Assembly (NCBI RefSeq): GCF_042683125.1
Contig: NZ_JBHUIY010000018.1
Location: forward strand, 1-64,000
Length of the DNA stretch: 64,000 nt
Source: Phaeospirillum tilakii
GTDB lineage: Bacteria; Pseudomonadota; Alphaproteobacteria; Rhodospirillales; Magnetospirillaceae
Direction of reading: 5' to 3'
In this document: piece after piece, positions 16,633-25,555 of the stretch
Layout: each line of letters opens with the position of its first letter
How positions within the stretch are numbered: the first letter of the stretch is position 1
Program-made: the position numbers and the translations under genes
The notes under the pieces: generated by a model
What the model saw: the letters and a program-made list of their open reading frames with translations, nothing else
Database searches by the model: none
Told to the model about the DNA's origin: nothing

Positions 16633-18114
16633 TCAGCCGGCCTCGGCCGAGGCCAGAACCGGGGCCGGGGCGGCGGGTCCGTCGCCGCTGTGGCGCGGGG
16701 CGGCGTCGCGCAGGGCGGCGGCGGCGCGGGCGCGCACCTCGGCGAAGCGGTGCGACACCAGCAGGGCGCCGTCGCGGAACACCGGCCGCAACAGGTCGTC
16801 GGCCTCGGCGCAACTGCCGGCGGGGACGGTGTGCCAGTCCCCGGCGGCGTCGCGGCAGAGGGCGAGGCGGCCGCGTTTCGAGCCCTTGCCCCGGTCGGTG
16901 ACCGGCTGCTTGAACACGTCGCGCCAGACGCCGTGACACTGGATCGCCGAGGCCTTCATCGCCCAGGAGAAGGTGTCGCGATCGACCTTCTGCAACAGGG
17001 CGCCGCCCATGCCGAAGGCGATGTTGTCGATGGCGAAGCGGTCGGCCTGCATCCGCGCGAGGATGGCGCGGATGGTGGCGGGATTGATGCCGTCGCCCTG
17101 GATCACCCGCACGGCGGGGTGGAGCACCTCGTAGCCCTTGCTGTTGCGGCTGGTGCCGAAGGCGTTGGCGGCGAGGCGCAGCACCAGCGCCACCACCTCG
17201 ACCGGGTCGCCGGAATCCGGGCGGATCACCAGGGTGCCGCCCATGTCGAGCACCTGCTGGCGCAGCCGGCCGCCCCACAGCGATTCGACCGCGTGGAACA
17301 CGTCGTAGGAATCCGACACCACCGCGACGACCCGGCCGGGGCCGCCGAACTGGCGCAGCATGTTGGCGTAGGCGTCGGCCTCGCCGGCGCGGCCCCAGCT
17401 GGTGATGGTGGAATGTTCGGCGGCGGGGATCGAGAAGCCGGCCATCGGCTCGTCATAGAAGCGGGCGGCGGCGAGCAGGGCCTCGACGGTGTCGGTGCCC
17501 TGGAAATTGACCAGATGGGCCATGCCGCCCAGCGCGGCGGTTTCGGCCGAGGAGGCGCCGCGCGCGCCGAAATCGTGCAGCTTGAAATCGAGGCTGGCCT
17601 CGGGGGCGTCGGAGGTCTGTTCCCACGCCTCGCGCAACAGGCGCTTGACCGCCCAGGACAGGGTCGCCACCGTCGAGGGATACCATACCGCGCGCAGCAG
17701 GGCGGTTTCGAGGTAGGATGTCAGCCAGAACGCCGCCGGGTCGGTGTTGACCAGCTGGACCAGGGCATGGCCGGGCGGCACCACGCTGCCCTCGGCGACG
17801 GCGCGGATCTCGACCGGCAGGCGGCCGCCGTGGCGGGCGAGGATGTGGCGCCAGCCTTCCTCGTAGAACGGCACGCCGTGGGCGGCGAACAGGGTCCGGG
17901 CCTGGTCGATGAAGGCGGCGGTGACCGGGGCGGCGGCAAGCCGGCGCAGATAGGCCTGGAGCCCGAAGGTCACCACCCCGGGCACCGCCAGTCCGCTGTG
18001 GTCGGCGCGGGCCTCGACGTAGGAGGAGACATGGCTGGTACCGTCGGGATACTGCCATTTGTGGCTGGTCTTGTAGCTGTCGACCGCCAGAATCGGGTTG
18101 AACTCGACCTCCAT
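16633..18114 (-). CDS. nadV: Nicotinamide phosphoribosyltransferase (NAMPT/NadV type)
   Basis: This 493-residue type II phosphoribosyltransferase matches NAMPT in length and motifs: NPILAVDSYKTSHKWQYP at the start, FHDFGARG-like KLHDFGARGASSAETAALGG, the catalytic-histidine segment IPAAEHSTITSWG, VVSDSYDVFHAV, and the PRPP site IRPDSGDPVEV with IQGDGI. It forms NMN from nicotinamide and PRPP in NAD salvage. NAMPT-type enzymes are patchy in bacteria and often phage- or transfer-associated. Here the gene is GC-rich like the host, and a NAD synthetase gene (nadE) lies in the same window. Confidence 0.92.
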   Translation of the reverse strand: MEVEFNPILAVDSYKTSHKWQYPDGTSHVSSYVEARADHSGLAVPGVVTFGLQAYLRRLAAAPVTAAFIDQARTLFAAHGVPFYEEGWRHILARHGGRLPVEIRAVAEGSVVPPGHALVQLVNTDPAAFWLTSYLETALLRAVWYPSTVATLSWAVKRLLREAWEQTSDAPEASLDFKLHDFGARGASSAETAALGGMAHLVNFQGTDTVEALLAAARFYDEPMAGFSIPAAEHSTITSWGRAGEADAYANMLRQFGGPGRVVAVVSDSYDVFHAVESLWGGRLRQQVLDMGGTLVIRPDSGDPVEVVALVLRLAANAFGTSRNSKGYEVLHPAVRVIQGDGINPATIRAILARMQADRFAIDNIAFGMGGALLQKVDRDTFSWAMKASAIQCHGVWRDVFKQPVTDRGKGSKRGRLALCRDAAGDWHTVPAGSCAEADDLLRPVFRDGALLVSHRFAEVRARAAAALRDAAPRHSGDGPAAPAPVLASAEAG

Positions 18115-18224
18115 GACGCGCGAACTCGATCAATTTTTGGGCAGGAAGGAAAACCTGCCTCGACTATGGACGAAAGGACGGGCTCGGGCAACCGCCCGAC
18201 GCGCCGCCGCAACCGGAGGCGAGC

Positions 18225-18899
18225 ATGACACGGCTGAGTCTGGAGCGGCTGGTCGAGGCCTATGCCTGCGGGGTGTTCCCGATGGCGCGCGAGCGCGACG
18301 ACACCCGGCTGTACTGGGTCGATCCCGAATGGCGCGGCATCCTGCCGCTCGAAACCTTCCATGTGCCGCACCGGCTGGGCCGCACCCTGCGCCGGGGCGG
18401 GATCGAGGTGCGCTGCGACACCGCCTTCGACGCGGTGATCCGGGCCTGCGGCGCCCCGACACCCGACCGGCCCGACAGCTGGATCAATGGCGAGATCGTC
18501 CGGCTGTTCGGGGCGCTGCATCGGGTCGGGCTGGCCCATTCGGTCGAAAGCTGGCAGGACGGCCATCTGGTCGGCGGGCTGTACGGGCTGGCGCTCGGCG
18601 GCGCCTTTTTCGGCGAGAGCATGTTCTCGCGCGCCACCGACGCCTCGAAGCTGGCGCTGGTCCATCTGGTGGCGCGGCTGAAGCAAGGCGGCTTCCGGCT
18701 GCTCGACACCCAGTTCGTCACCGACCATCTGCGCCAGTTCGGCGCGATCGAGATCCCGCGCGCCGCCTATCGCCGCCGTCTCGCCGCCGCGCTGGCCTGT
18801 CCGGCCCGGTTCGATCCGGCGCCGGGCTGGGGCGGGGCGGCGGTGCTGGCGGCGGCGCTGGCGCCGCTGCCGGCGGAGGGGCCGAGCCCCCATCCTTAA
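18225..18899 (+). CDS. aat: Leucyl/phenylalanyl-tRNA-protein transferase
   Basis: A 224-residue enzyme of the Aat family. It has the signature start AYACGVFPMA, the YWVDPEWRGILPL segment, INGEIVRLFGALHRVGLAHSVE and LVGGLYGLALGGAFFGESMFSR, ending with LLDTQFVTDHLRQFGAIEI. It adds Leu or Phe to proteins with N-terminal Arg or Lys, marking them for ClpAP degradation. The ATG at 18225 has CCGGAGG upstream. It is divergent from nadV, with 110 bases between. Confidence 0.93.
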   Translation: MTRLSLERLVEAYACGVFPMARERDDTRLYWVDPEWRGILPLETFHVPHRLGRTLRRGGIEVRCDTAFDAVIRACGAPTPDRPDSWINGEIVRLFGALHRVGLAHSVESWQDGHLVGGLYGLALGGAFFGESMFSRATDASKLALVHLVARLKQGGFRLLDTQFVTDHLRQFGAIEIPRAAYRRRLAAALACPARFDPAPGWGGAAVLAAALAPLPAEGPSPHP

Positions 18900-19061
18900 C
18901 GTAATGGTAAATGACCCATAAATGATATGTGGCTGAAAAAATGCGCCGAATAGGGGCATAACTCTATGGCGTTTGGTTTATGCATCATGGCAGAATGCGT
19001 CCAGAGAACGGTTGCCGCGGATCGCTGATCCGCCGGATGTGACCCAAACCGGGGGTCTGCG

Positions 19062-19586
19062 ATGAAGCCAGCCTTACCCTTGACCGGACAGGAACGTTTC
19101 TTCGACGCCGATCAGGTGATCGTCAGCAAGACCAACCCGGCCGGGACGATCACCTATGCCAATCGCGCCTTCCTCGAGGTCAGCGAGTTCACCGAGGCCG
19201 AGGTGATCGGCAAGCCGCACAACATCATCCGCCATCCCGACATGCCGCGCTGTCTGTTCCGCAAGCTGTGGCGGCGGATCAAGGCGGGCAAGGAGATGTT
19301 CGCCTACGTCGTCAACCGCACCCACCATGGCAACCATTACTGGGTGCTGGCCCACGTCACTCCCAGCTTCGACGCCGAGCAGCGGATCATCGGCTTCCAT
19401 TCCAACCGCCGCGTGCCGGAGCGCGCGCCGCTCGAGCGGGTGATCATCCCGCTCTACCGCGCGCTGCGGGAACGGGAACAGGCCGAGGGCGATCCCGAGG
19501 CGGCGGTCGCCGCCGGCGAGGCCCATCTGCGCGCCCACCTCGAGCAATTGGGAGTCGGCTATGACCGCTTCATCTTCTCGCTCTAG
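19062..19586 (+). CDS. Aer-like PAS sensor protein
   Basis: This 174-residue soluble protein is almost entirely one PAS domain: TNPAGTITYANRAFLEVSEF, then AEVIGKPHNIIRHPDMPRC and LWRRIKAGKEMF, and finally HHGNHYWVLAHVTP. This matches the FAD-binding PAS of the aerotaxis receptor Aer. It lacks its own signalling domain. Its 3' end overlaps the start of the downstream chemoreceptor by 26 bases, so the two are surely co-expressed and probably act as a split redox receptor. The 18900-19061 stretch upstream is AT-rich and likely carries the promoter. Confidence 0.85.
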   Translation: MKPALPLTGQERFFDADQVIVSKTNPAGTITYANRAFLEVSEFTEAEVIGKPHNIIRHPDMPRCLFRKLWRRIKAGKEMFAYVVNRTHHGNHYWVLAHVTPSFDAEQRIIGFHSNRRVPERAPLERVIIPLYRALREREQAEGDPEAAVAAGEAHLRAHLEQLGVGYDRFIFSL

Positions 19587-20919
19587 CCTGAAGCCCGGTT
19601 CGGCCGGAAATGCCCGCTTCTCCTCGCTGCGTCTGGCCCGCTGGGCGGCGGGCGGCACGGTGCTGACCGCGCTGGCGATCGTGCTGGAGGACGCGCTGGT
19701 GGGGGAAACCTCGCTGCTGTCGCTCGGGATTGCGGCGCTGGCGCTGACCCTGTCGGTGGCGACGCTGGTGATGCTGCGGCGGCTGCGCCGGCTGATGGTG
19801 CAGGCGGCGGCGACGATGGAAGCGGTGGCGGCGGGCGATTTCGAGGCGCGGCTGGTCGGCTATCGCGAGACCGGCGCGGTCGGCAGCCTGATCGACGCCA
19901 CCAACGATTTGATCGACCGCACCGATTCCTTCGTGCGCGAGGCTTCCGCCTCGATGGGGGCGGTCAGCCGGGGCCAGTATTTCCGCCGCATCGTCGAGCG
20001 CGGCATGCTGGGCCAGTTCCTGGTCAGCGCCCGCCAGATCAACGCCGCCACCGAGGCGATCGAGCGCAAGGTGGACAATTTCGCCAAGGTGACCGCCGGG
20101 TTCGAGGCCTCGGTCGGCGAGGTGGTGCGGCTGACCTCCGCCGCCGCCGCCGAACTGCACGCCACCGCCGAGGGGATGGCGCGCACCGCCACCGCCACCA
20201 GCAGCATCGCCGCCAAGGTCGCCGCCGCCGCCGAGGAGGCGTCGCACAATGTCGAGACGGTTTCCGCCGCCGCCGAGCAGCTTTCGGCCTCGGTGCGCGA
20301 GATCAGCGCCCAGGTGGCCAAATCCTCGACCGTGGCCGGCGAGGCGGTGGCCCAGGCCGGCCGGACCAACGATCTGGTCCAGGGCCTGTCCGAGGCCTCG
20401 ACCCGGATCGGCGAGGTGGTCGGCCTGATCACCGACATCGCCGCCCAGACCAACCTGCTGGCGCTGAACGCGACGATCGAGGCGGCGCGGGCCGGCGAGG
20501 CGGGCAAGGGCTTCGCGGTGGTGGCGGGCGAGGTCAAGGGGCTGGCCAACCAGACCGGCCGCGCCACCGGCGAGATCGGCACCCAGATCGCGGCGGTGCA
20601 GTCGGCCAGCGGCGAGTCCGCCACGGCGATCCGCTCGATCGCCGACACCATCGGCAAGGTCGGCGAATATGCGGCGGCGATCTCGGCGGCGGTCGAGCAG
20701 CAGGGCGCCGCCACCCATGAAATCGCGCTCAATGTCGAGCGCGCGGCCCAGGGCACCAGCGAGGTGACCGCCAACGTCCACCGCCTGTCGGCGGGGGCGG
20801 AGGAAACCGGCCATGCCGCCGGAGAGGTGCTGGCCGCCGCCGGCGACCTGTCGCGCCAGTCGGAACAGCTTGGTCAGGCGGTGGCCGGCTTCCTGTCCGA
20901 GCTGCGCAAGGTGATCTGA
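19561..20919 (+). CDS. Methyl-accepting chemotaxis protein without a periplasmic domain
   Basis: A 452-residue chemoreceptor. Two closely spaced hydrophobic segments (about residues 28-70) have no real periplasmic loop. A HAMP-like region follows (AAGDFEARLVGYRETGAVGSLIDATNDL). Then comes a long signalling coiled coil with the hairpin tip IAAQTNLLALNATIEAARAG and GKGFAVVAGEVKGLANQT. Without an external sensor it should respond to a cytoplasmic partner, most likely the overlapping PAS protein. A GGGAG site lies before its ATG inside the upstream gene. Confidence 0.9.
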   Translation: MTASSSRSSLKPGSAGNARFSSLRLARWAAGGTVLTALAIVLEDALVGETSLLSLGIAALALTLSVATLVMLRRLRRLMVQAAATMEAVAAGDFEARLVGYRETGAVGSLIDATNDLIDRTDSFVREASASMGAVSRGQYFRRIVERGMLGQFLVSARQINAATEAIERKVDNFAKVTAGFEASVGEVVRLTSAAAAELHATAEGMARTATATSSIAAKVAAAAEEASHNVETVSAAAEQLSASVREISAQVAKSSTVAGEAVAQAGRTNDLVQGLSEASTRIGEVVGLITDIAAQTNLLALNATIEAARAGEAGKGFAVVAGEVKGLANQTGRATGEIGTQIAAVQSASGESATAIRSIADTIGKVGEYAAAISAAVEQQGAATHEIALNVERAAQGTSEVTANVHRLSAGAEETGHAAGEVLAAAGDLSRQSEQLGQAVAGFLSELRKVI

Positions 20920-20950
20920 GGTTCTGTCCCTGCGAGGTCCCCCCACCTTG

Positions 20951-20980
20951 GGCCGGGCGGCAACGCCCGGCCTCCTTTTT
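20951..20980 (+). terminator. Intrinsic terminator after the MCP gene
   Basis: A 9-bp stem GGCCGGGCG/CGCCCGGCC with a GCAA loop is followed by CTCC and a run of Ts. It is a strong rho-independent terminator 31 bases after the stop. Confidence 0.85.
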
Positions 20981-21004
20981 TCGGGCCGGCGCGCAGACAC
21001 GAAA

Positions 21005-21033
21005 AACCCGCCGAGTCGAGGACTGGGCGGGTT
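21005..21033 (-). terminator. Terminator of the downstream tRNA-Pro
   Basis: Read on the minus strand, AACCCGCC pairs with GGCGGGTT, followed by TTT. It lies 18 bases after the tRNA 3' end. Confidence 0.75.
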
Positions 21034-21050
21034 ATTCGTTCTCCCGGGGA

Positions 21051-21127
21051 TGGTCGGAGTGAGAGGATTCGAACCTCCGGCCCCTGCCTCCCGAAGACAG
21101 TGCTCTACCAGGCTGAGCTACACTCCG
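21051..21127 (-). tRNA. tRNA-Pro (anticodon CGG), copy 2
   Basis: A 77-base tRNA including an encoded CCA. The acceptor is CGGAGTG/CACTCCG and the D-arm GTAGCTCAGCCTGGTAGAGC. The anticodon stem CTGTC/GGCAG holds the loop TTCGGGA (anticodon CGG), and the T-arm GGTTCGAATCC is normal. It is identical to the copy at 21279 and was probably produced by tandem duplication. Confidence 0.95.
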
Positions 21128-21216
21128 TCACCGGGGAGGGGCGTCTTATAGTCCGATCCGTGGGCTTTGCCAACCGCCGAGATCGCCGAAATGAAAAAAG
21201 GCGCCGCCGGCATATG

Positions 21217-21250
21217 AAAAAGCCCTGGTCCTTGCGAACCAGGGCTTTTT
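21217..21250 (-). terminator. Terminator of the upstream tRNA-Pro
   Basis: On the minus strand AAGCCCTGGT pairs with ACCAGGGCTT, followed by TTTT. It lies between the two tRNA-Pro copies, so each tRNA has its own terminator and they are not one transcript. Confidence 0.85.
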
Positions 21251-21278
21251 GCGTCTCGCCGCGGCGAACCGCGTTGGA

Positions 21279-21355
21279 TGGTCGGAGTGAGAGGATTCGA
21301 ACCTCCGGCCCCTGCCTCCCGAAGACAGTGCTCTACCAGGCTGAGCTACACTCCG
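21279..21355 (-). tRNA. tRNA-Pro (anticodon CGG), copy 1
   Basis: The same 77-base structure as the copy at 21051, base for base across the tRNA, with anticodon CGG for the CCG codon, abundant in this GC-rich genome. CCA is encoded. The flanks differ in part between copies. Confidence 0.95.
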
Positions 21356-21460
21356 TCAGCGGCGAGGCCCGTCTTATAGCCGTATCCCCCGGCCCAGGCA
21401 AACGAAATTTTGTAAAAAATCACCTTCCCGTCCGCCCGGTCCGGCCCGGCCCGAAAAGAA

Positions 21461-21512
21461 GGGGGTCCGGGGCATCGCCCCGGCCGGGCCCACGGGCGGG
21501 AGCCCGTGTCAC
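21461..21512. repeat. Double-hairpin repeat, second subfamily
   Basis: CCGGGGCATCGCCCCGG followed by CACGGGCGGGAGCCCGTG. The unit closely matches the one at 58867-58915 and forms a subfamily distinct from the CCAAGGGCC type. It lies just beyond the 3' end of the hybrid kinase gene. Confidence 0.65.
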
Positions 21513-21539
21513 CTGACGGTGTCGTGCCGATGGCGCGGG

Positions 21540-24479
21540 TCAGCTCGGGCGCGGCGGGCGGGGCGGCAGGTGGCGGAGGATGGCGGCGACCAGATCATCG
21601 ACCATTACCGGCTTGACCACCCGTTCGACCATGCCGGCGGCGGCGCAGCGGCGGCGTTCCTCGTCCATCGCATGGGCGGTCAGCCCGATCACCGGCAGGG
21701 TGGGGGCGACCCGGCCGACGGCGCGGGCGAGGTCGTAGCCGTCCATTTCCGGCATCTGCACGTCGGTCAGCACCAGATCGAATCCGCCGGCCCCGGTTTC
21801 GCGCAGCGCGTCGAGGGCGAGGCGGCCGTTCTCGAAGCAGCTCAGCCGGGCGCCTTCGCCGCTCAGCATGTCCTCCAGCACCAGCCGGTTGACCGGGTTG
21901 TCCTCGGCCCCCAGCACCCGCAGCCCGGCGAGGCGGCGGCCCGGTGCGGGCGGCGGCGCGGGCGGCGGTTCGGTCAGCAGGCGGCGCAGCAGGCGCGGGC
22001 GCAGCGGCCGTTCCAGCGGGATCGCCCCGGCCAGCGGCGGAGGCGGCTGGCCGGGATCGGTCAGCACGGCGACCTGGCCGCCCTGGGCGAGGCGGGCCTC
22101 GATCCGGGCCCGCAGCGCCGGATTGACCAGGGCGGCGGCGTCGGTGACCAGCAGGGCGGCGGAATCGGCGGTGGCGGGGGCCGGGCCGCGGCGGACCCGG
22201 GGGGCGGCGCCGGCGATCAGATCGGCCTCGTCCTCGGGCAGGCCGAGCAGGGCGATCTCTTCCGCCGGCCAGGGCGGCGGCGGCTCGGCCCCGACCAGCG
22301 GCAGGGTGACGGTGAAGGTGCTGCCGCCGCCAGGGACGCTGCTGACGGCGATGCGGCCGCCCATCAGCCCGACCAGATCGCGGCAGATCGACAGGCCGAG
22401 CCCGGTGCCGCCGAAGCGGCGGGTGGTCGAGCCGTCGGCCTGCTCGAACGGCTTGAACAGGCGCTCGACCATCTCGGGGGCGATGCCGATGCCGCTGTCG
22501 GCCACCGCCAGCAGCAGCCGGGCGCCGTCGGTGACGGCGGTCAGGGTGACCGAGCCGCCCGAGGGGGTGAACTTGATCGCGTTGCCGAGCAGGTTGACCA
22601 GCACCTGCCGCAGCCGGTTGGGGTCGCCCAGGCAGCGGGCGGGCAGCTCGGCCGCCTCGCGCACGGTCAGGCGCAGCCCCTTGCCGCGGGCGCGCGGCGC
22701 CAGCATCTCGACCGCGCCGTCGATCACCGCGCCGAGGTCGAGCGGGATGCATTCCACCGCCATCTTGCCGGATTCGACCTTGGAGAAATCGAGGATGTCG
22801 TCGATCACCTGGCTGAGGCCGTGGCTGGCCTCGACGATGCGGTTGAACAGCTCATGGCCGGAGCGGCCGGCCTGTTCGCGCCGGCCGATCTGGGCGAGGC
22901 CGAGGATGGCGTTGAGGGGGGTGCGGATCTCGTGGCTCATGTTGGCGAGGAAGGCGCTCTTGGCCTCGGTCGCCGCCTCGGCCTGCTCCTTGGCCTGGGC
23001 CAGCTCGCGGGTGCGCTCGCGCACGATCTCCTCCAGCCGGTGGCGGTGGCGGTCGAGTTCGGCCGCCTGCCGCTTGCGGTCGGAAATGTCGCGCACCAGA
23101 CCGATGCCGATCCATTGCCCGTTCTGGCGCACCGCCGACAGCGACAGTTCGATCGGGAACGGGGTGGCGTCCTTGCGCAGCCCGATGAACTCGATGGTGC
23201 GGCCGAGCGGATTGCCCTCGCCGGCGGCGCGGAAGCTGGCGAGGCCGCGCCGGTAGAGCCGGCGGTAGCGGGCCGGCACCAGCAGGTCGCAGGTGCGGCG
23301 GCCGAGGATCTCGTCGGCGCGGTAGCCGAAGATCCGTTCCGACGCGGCGTTCCAGAAGGCGATCTCGTCGCGCTCGTTGATGATCACCACCCCGTCCTGG
23401 GCGCAGGCGCCGATCGAGCGGAAGCGGGCCTCGCTGTCGCGCAGGGCGTTTTCGGCCTCGATCCGGTCGGTGACGTCGAGGAACACCCCGAGATGGCCGG
23501 TGTCGAGGGCGATGGCCGAATGCAGCATGGTGCGCACCCGTCCGTCGCGGCAGGTGACGCGGCATTCCATCGGCTCGATGTCGCCGCCGGTGCGGGCGGC
23601 GGCTGCCATCGCCGTGTTCCACGCTTCCATGATCTCGCCGCGGTAGGCGGGATCGGGATAGGCCCGCCGCCACCATTCGTCGAGGGTGGGGATTTCGTCC
23701 GGGCCATAGCCGAAGGTCTGGAGGAAGCGGTGGTTGCGCAGCAGGAAGGTGCCGTCGGCGGCGACGAAGCCGAGCGCGACCGGGGCGGCCTCGAACAGGC
23801 GGCGGAAGCGGTGTTCGCTGGCCTGACGGCTGGCGTCGAGGCGGACCCGCTCGGTGAAGGCCTGGCTGGTGCGGCGGGCCAGCATCAGCACGATGGCGAT
23901 GATCAGCCCGAGCGCCAGCAGCGAGCCGGCGAGGCTCCAGGCGAACACCCGGTCGGCGGTGGCGCCCAGGACCTCGATGTCGCGCTGGCCCTCGGCATCG
24001 ACCCGGCCGGTGCGGCGTTCGAGGTCGGCGAAGGCGACCCGCAGCGCGACGGCGCTGCGGGTGTCGCCCGGGGGCAGGTGGCGCCAGGTTTCGAGCTGGC
24101 GCTGGAACTCGCCCAGGCTGCGGCGGAAGCCCTCGGCATCGGCGGCGCCGCCCGGTGCGGGATCGACCGCCCGCTCGAACGAGCCGACCGCCTGCATCAG
24201 CAGGGCCAGCCCGGCCTCGCGGCTGAAGGGGGTGGCGCCATGGCCGTCATCGAGGCTGGCCTGGAGGAAGCCGCGGCTGAGGTCGAGCCGGGCCTGACGC
24301 AGCTCGCCCAGCCGCCGCGCCGCCTGCTGGAGCGAGGCGCGCTGTTCGAAATGCAGCCAGGACAGCAGCCCCACCACCACCGCCCCCAGCAGCACCGCCA
24401 GCAGGATCCAGCGGCCGAGCAGGGTCGGGGCCGGCGGGCGCGGCGCGGGGGCGGGAAGCGGATCGCTGGGCAGGCTCAT
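21540..24479 (-). CDS. Hybrid sensor histidine kinase (2 TM, PAS-PAS-HisKA-HATPase-REC)
   Basis: This 979-residue protein has TM1 at about residues 22-42 and TM2 near 185-205, flanking a helical periplasmic domain. Two PAS domains follow (FGYGPDEI; FGYRADEILGRRT), then the HisKA phospho-acceptor in LANMSHEIRTPLNAILGL, HATPase boxes (NLLGNAIKFTP, DSGIGI, FGGTGLGLSIC), and a C-terminal receiver with the phosphorylated Asp in LVLTDVQMPEMDGYDLA. It is translationally coupled (ATGA) to a periplasmic binding protein, which probably delivers the stimulus, as in BvgS-like systems with the sensor on a separate chain. No DNA-binding partner is nearby. Confidence 0.92.
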   Translation of the reverse strand: MSLPSDPLPAPAPRPPAPTLLGRWILLAVLLGAVVVGLLSWLHFEQRASLQQAARRLGELRQARLDLSRGFLQASLDDGHGATPFSREAGLALLMQAVGSFERAVDPAPGGAADAEGFRRSLGEFQRQLETWRHLPPGDTRSAVALRVAFADLERRTGRVDAEGQRDIEVLGATADRVFAWSLAGSLLALGLIIAIVLMLARRTSQAFTERVRLDASRQASEHRFRRLFEAAPVALGFVAADGTFLLRNHRFLQTFGYGPDEIPTLDEWWRRAYPDPAYRGEIMEAWNTAMAAAARTGGDIEPMECRVTCRDGRVRTMLHSAIALDTGHLGVFLDVTDRIEAENALRDSEARFRSIGACAQDGVVIINERDEIAFWNAASERIFGYRADEILGRRTCDLLVPARYRRLYRRGLASFRAAGEGNPLGRTIEFIGLRKDATPFPIELSLSAVRQNGQWIGIGLVRDISDRKRQAAELDRHRHRLEEIVRERTRELAQAKEQAEAATEAKSAFLANMSHEIRTPLNAILGLAQIGRREQAGRSGHELFNRIVEASHGLSQVIDDILDFSKVESGKMAVECIPLDLGAVIDGAVEMLAPRARGKGLRLTVREAAELPARCLGDPNRLRQVLVNLLGNAIKFTPSGGSVTLTAVTDGARLLLAVADSGIGIAPEMVERLFKPFEQADGSTTRRFGGTGLGLSICRDLVGLMGGRIAVSSVPGGGSTFTVTLPLVGAEPPPPWPAEEIALLGLPEDEADLIAGAAPRVRRGPAPATADSAALLVTDAAALVNPALRARIEARLAQGGQVAVLTDPGQPPPPLAGAIPLERPLRPRLLRRLLTEPPPAPPPAPGRRLAGLRVLGAEDNPVNRLVLEDMLSGEGARLSCFENGRLALDALRETGAGGFDLVLTDVQMPEMDGYDLARAVGRVAPTLPVIGLTAHAMDEERRRCAAAGMVERVVKPVMVDDLVAAILRHLPPRPPRPS

Positions 24480-25390
24480 CGGGGCGGGTCCGGTTGCGGC
24501 GGCGGGGAGGGGGCAGGGGCAGGGGCAGGGGCAGGGGCAAGGGCAGGGGCAGGGGGCGCGGGGGCGGGCAGGGTGGGGTCGGCCAGTCCCAGCCCGGCCA
24601 GCAGGCGGCGATGGCCCGGGCTGCCGAGATAACGGCCGAGCGCGGCGTTCCAGGCGTCGCGCAGCCGGCCGGCGTCGGGGGCGAAGACGAAGGCGGTGGC
24701 GCCATAGGCCTGATCGGCCTCAACCGGGGGCAGCACCATCTCGGTCTGGCCGAGCTGACCGTTGCGCGCCATCCAGCGCACCGTCGGCTCGGACAGCAGC
24801 AGGGCGTCGGCCAGCCGGGATTCGACCGCCTGCCGCCCCGACAGGGCGTCGGGCACCACCAGCAGGCGCGGCTCGGCCACCCCCAGCCGGCGCATGATCT
24901 GTTCCTCGACCGAGCCCGACAGCACCGCCAGGGTCAGCTCGGCCCGGCCGGCCGCGCGCTGGTAGGCGATGATCCGGCGCGGATTGCCGCGCGCCACCAG
25001 CAGGCCGGGGCGGACATGGATGGTCGGCAGCGAGAACAGGGCGCGGGCCTCGCGCTCGGGGGTGATGAACATCCCGGCGGCGATCAGGTCGATGCGATGG
25101 GCCTCGAGCGCGTCGAGCAGCTCGGCGAAATCCATCTGGCGCCATTCGATGGCGCGGATGCCCAGCCGCTCGGCGATGCGGCGGGCGATTTCCGGCGCCT
25201 CGCCGGTGACGGTGCCGTCATTCTGCAGGAAGGCGTAGGGCGGCTCGACCGCATAGCCGATGCGGAACGGCGCCCCGGCCTGGAACCGCCGCAGCGAATC
25301 GTCGGAGGACCAGTCGTGGCCGAGCGCGACCAGACCGGCCACCAGGGCCAGCAGCGCCGCCGCCCAGGCCAGCGCCCGCCGCCGGTTCAT
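24476..25390 (-). CDS. Family 3 periplasmic solute-binding protein, probable ligand sensor for the hybrid kinase
   Basis: A 304-residue exported protein. The N-terminal signal anchor (AWAAALLALVAGLVALGH) is followed by an SBP_bac_3 fold: FRIGYAVEPPYAFLQNDG, EAPEIARRIAERLGI, IEWRQMDFAELLDALEAHRIDLIAAGMFITPERE. This is the amino-acid-binding class. There are no permease or ATPase genes alongside; instead it is coupled to the hybrid kinase, so it likely works as a soluble sensory module. The C-terminus carries a Pro-Ala repeat encoded by hexamers. Confidence 0.85.
   Translation of the reverse strand: MNRRRALAWAAALLALVAGLVALGHDWSSDDSLRRFQAGAPFRIGYAVEPPYAFLQNDGTVTGEAPEIARRIAERLGIRAIEWRQMDFAELLDALEAHRIDLIAAGMFITPEREARALFSLPTIHVRPGLLVARGNPRRIIAYQRAAGRAELTLAVLSGSVEEQIMRRLGVAEPRLLVVPDALSGRQAVESRLADALLLSEPTVRWMARNGQLGQTEMVLPPVEADQAYGATAFVFAPDAGRLRDAWNAALGRYLGSPGHRRLLAGLGLADPTLPAPAPPAPALAPAPAPAPAPSPPPQPDPPR
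24511..24556. repeat. GGGGCA hexamer array in the 3' end of the binding-protein gene
   Basis: About seven near-perfect GGGGCA units, one with a substitution, encode alternating Pro-Ala. As a multiple of three, slippage would lengthen or shorten the linker without shifting frame. Confidence 0.8.
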
Positions 25391-25555
25391 GCCCGCCTCC
25401 CGCCGTCCTGTCGGGCCGGCGGCGGGGGGATGCCGATACCGCTTTGCTGGGCCGTCATCGTCTTCTGTCTGCCGTTCGGCCCTGTCGGCCGGGAGGAAAG
25501 GGGCTCTCTATCCGCTGTAGCATAGAGATTAGCCCCAACGGCAGGGGACGGGAAG

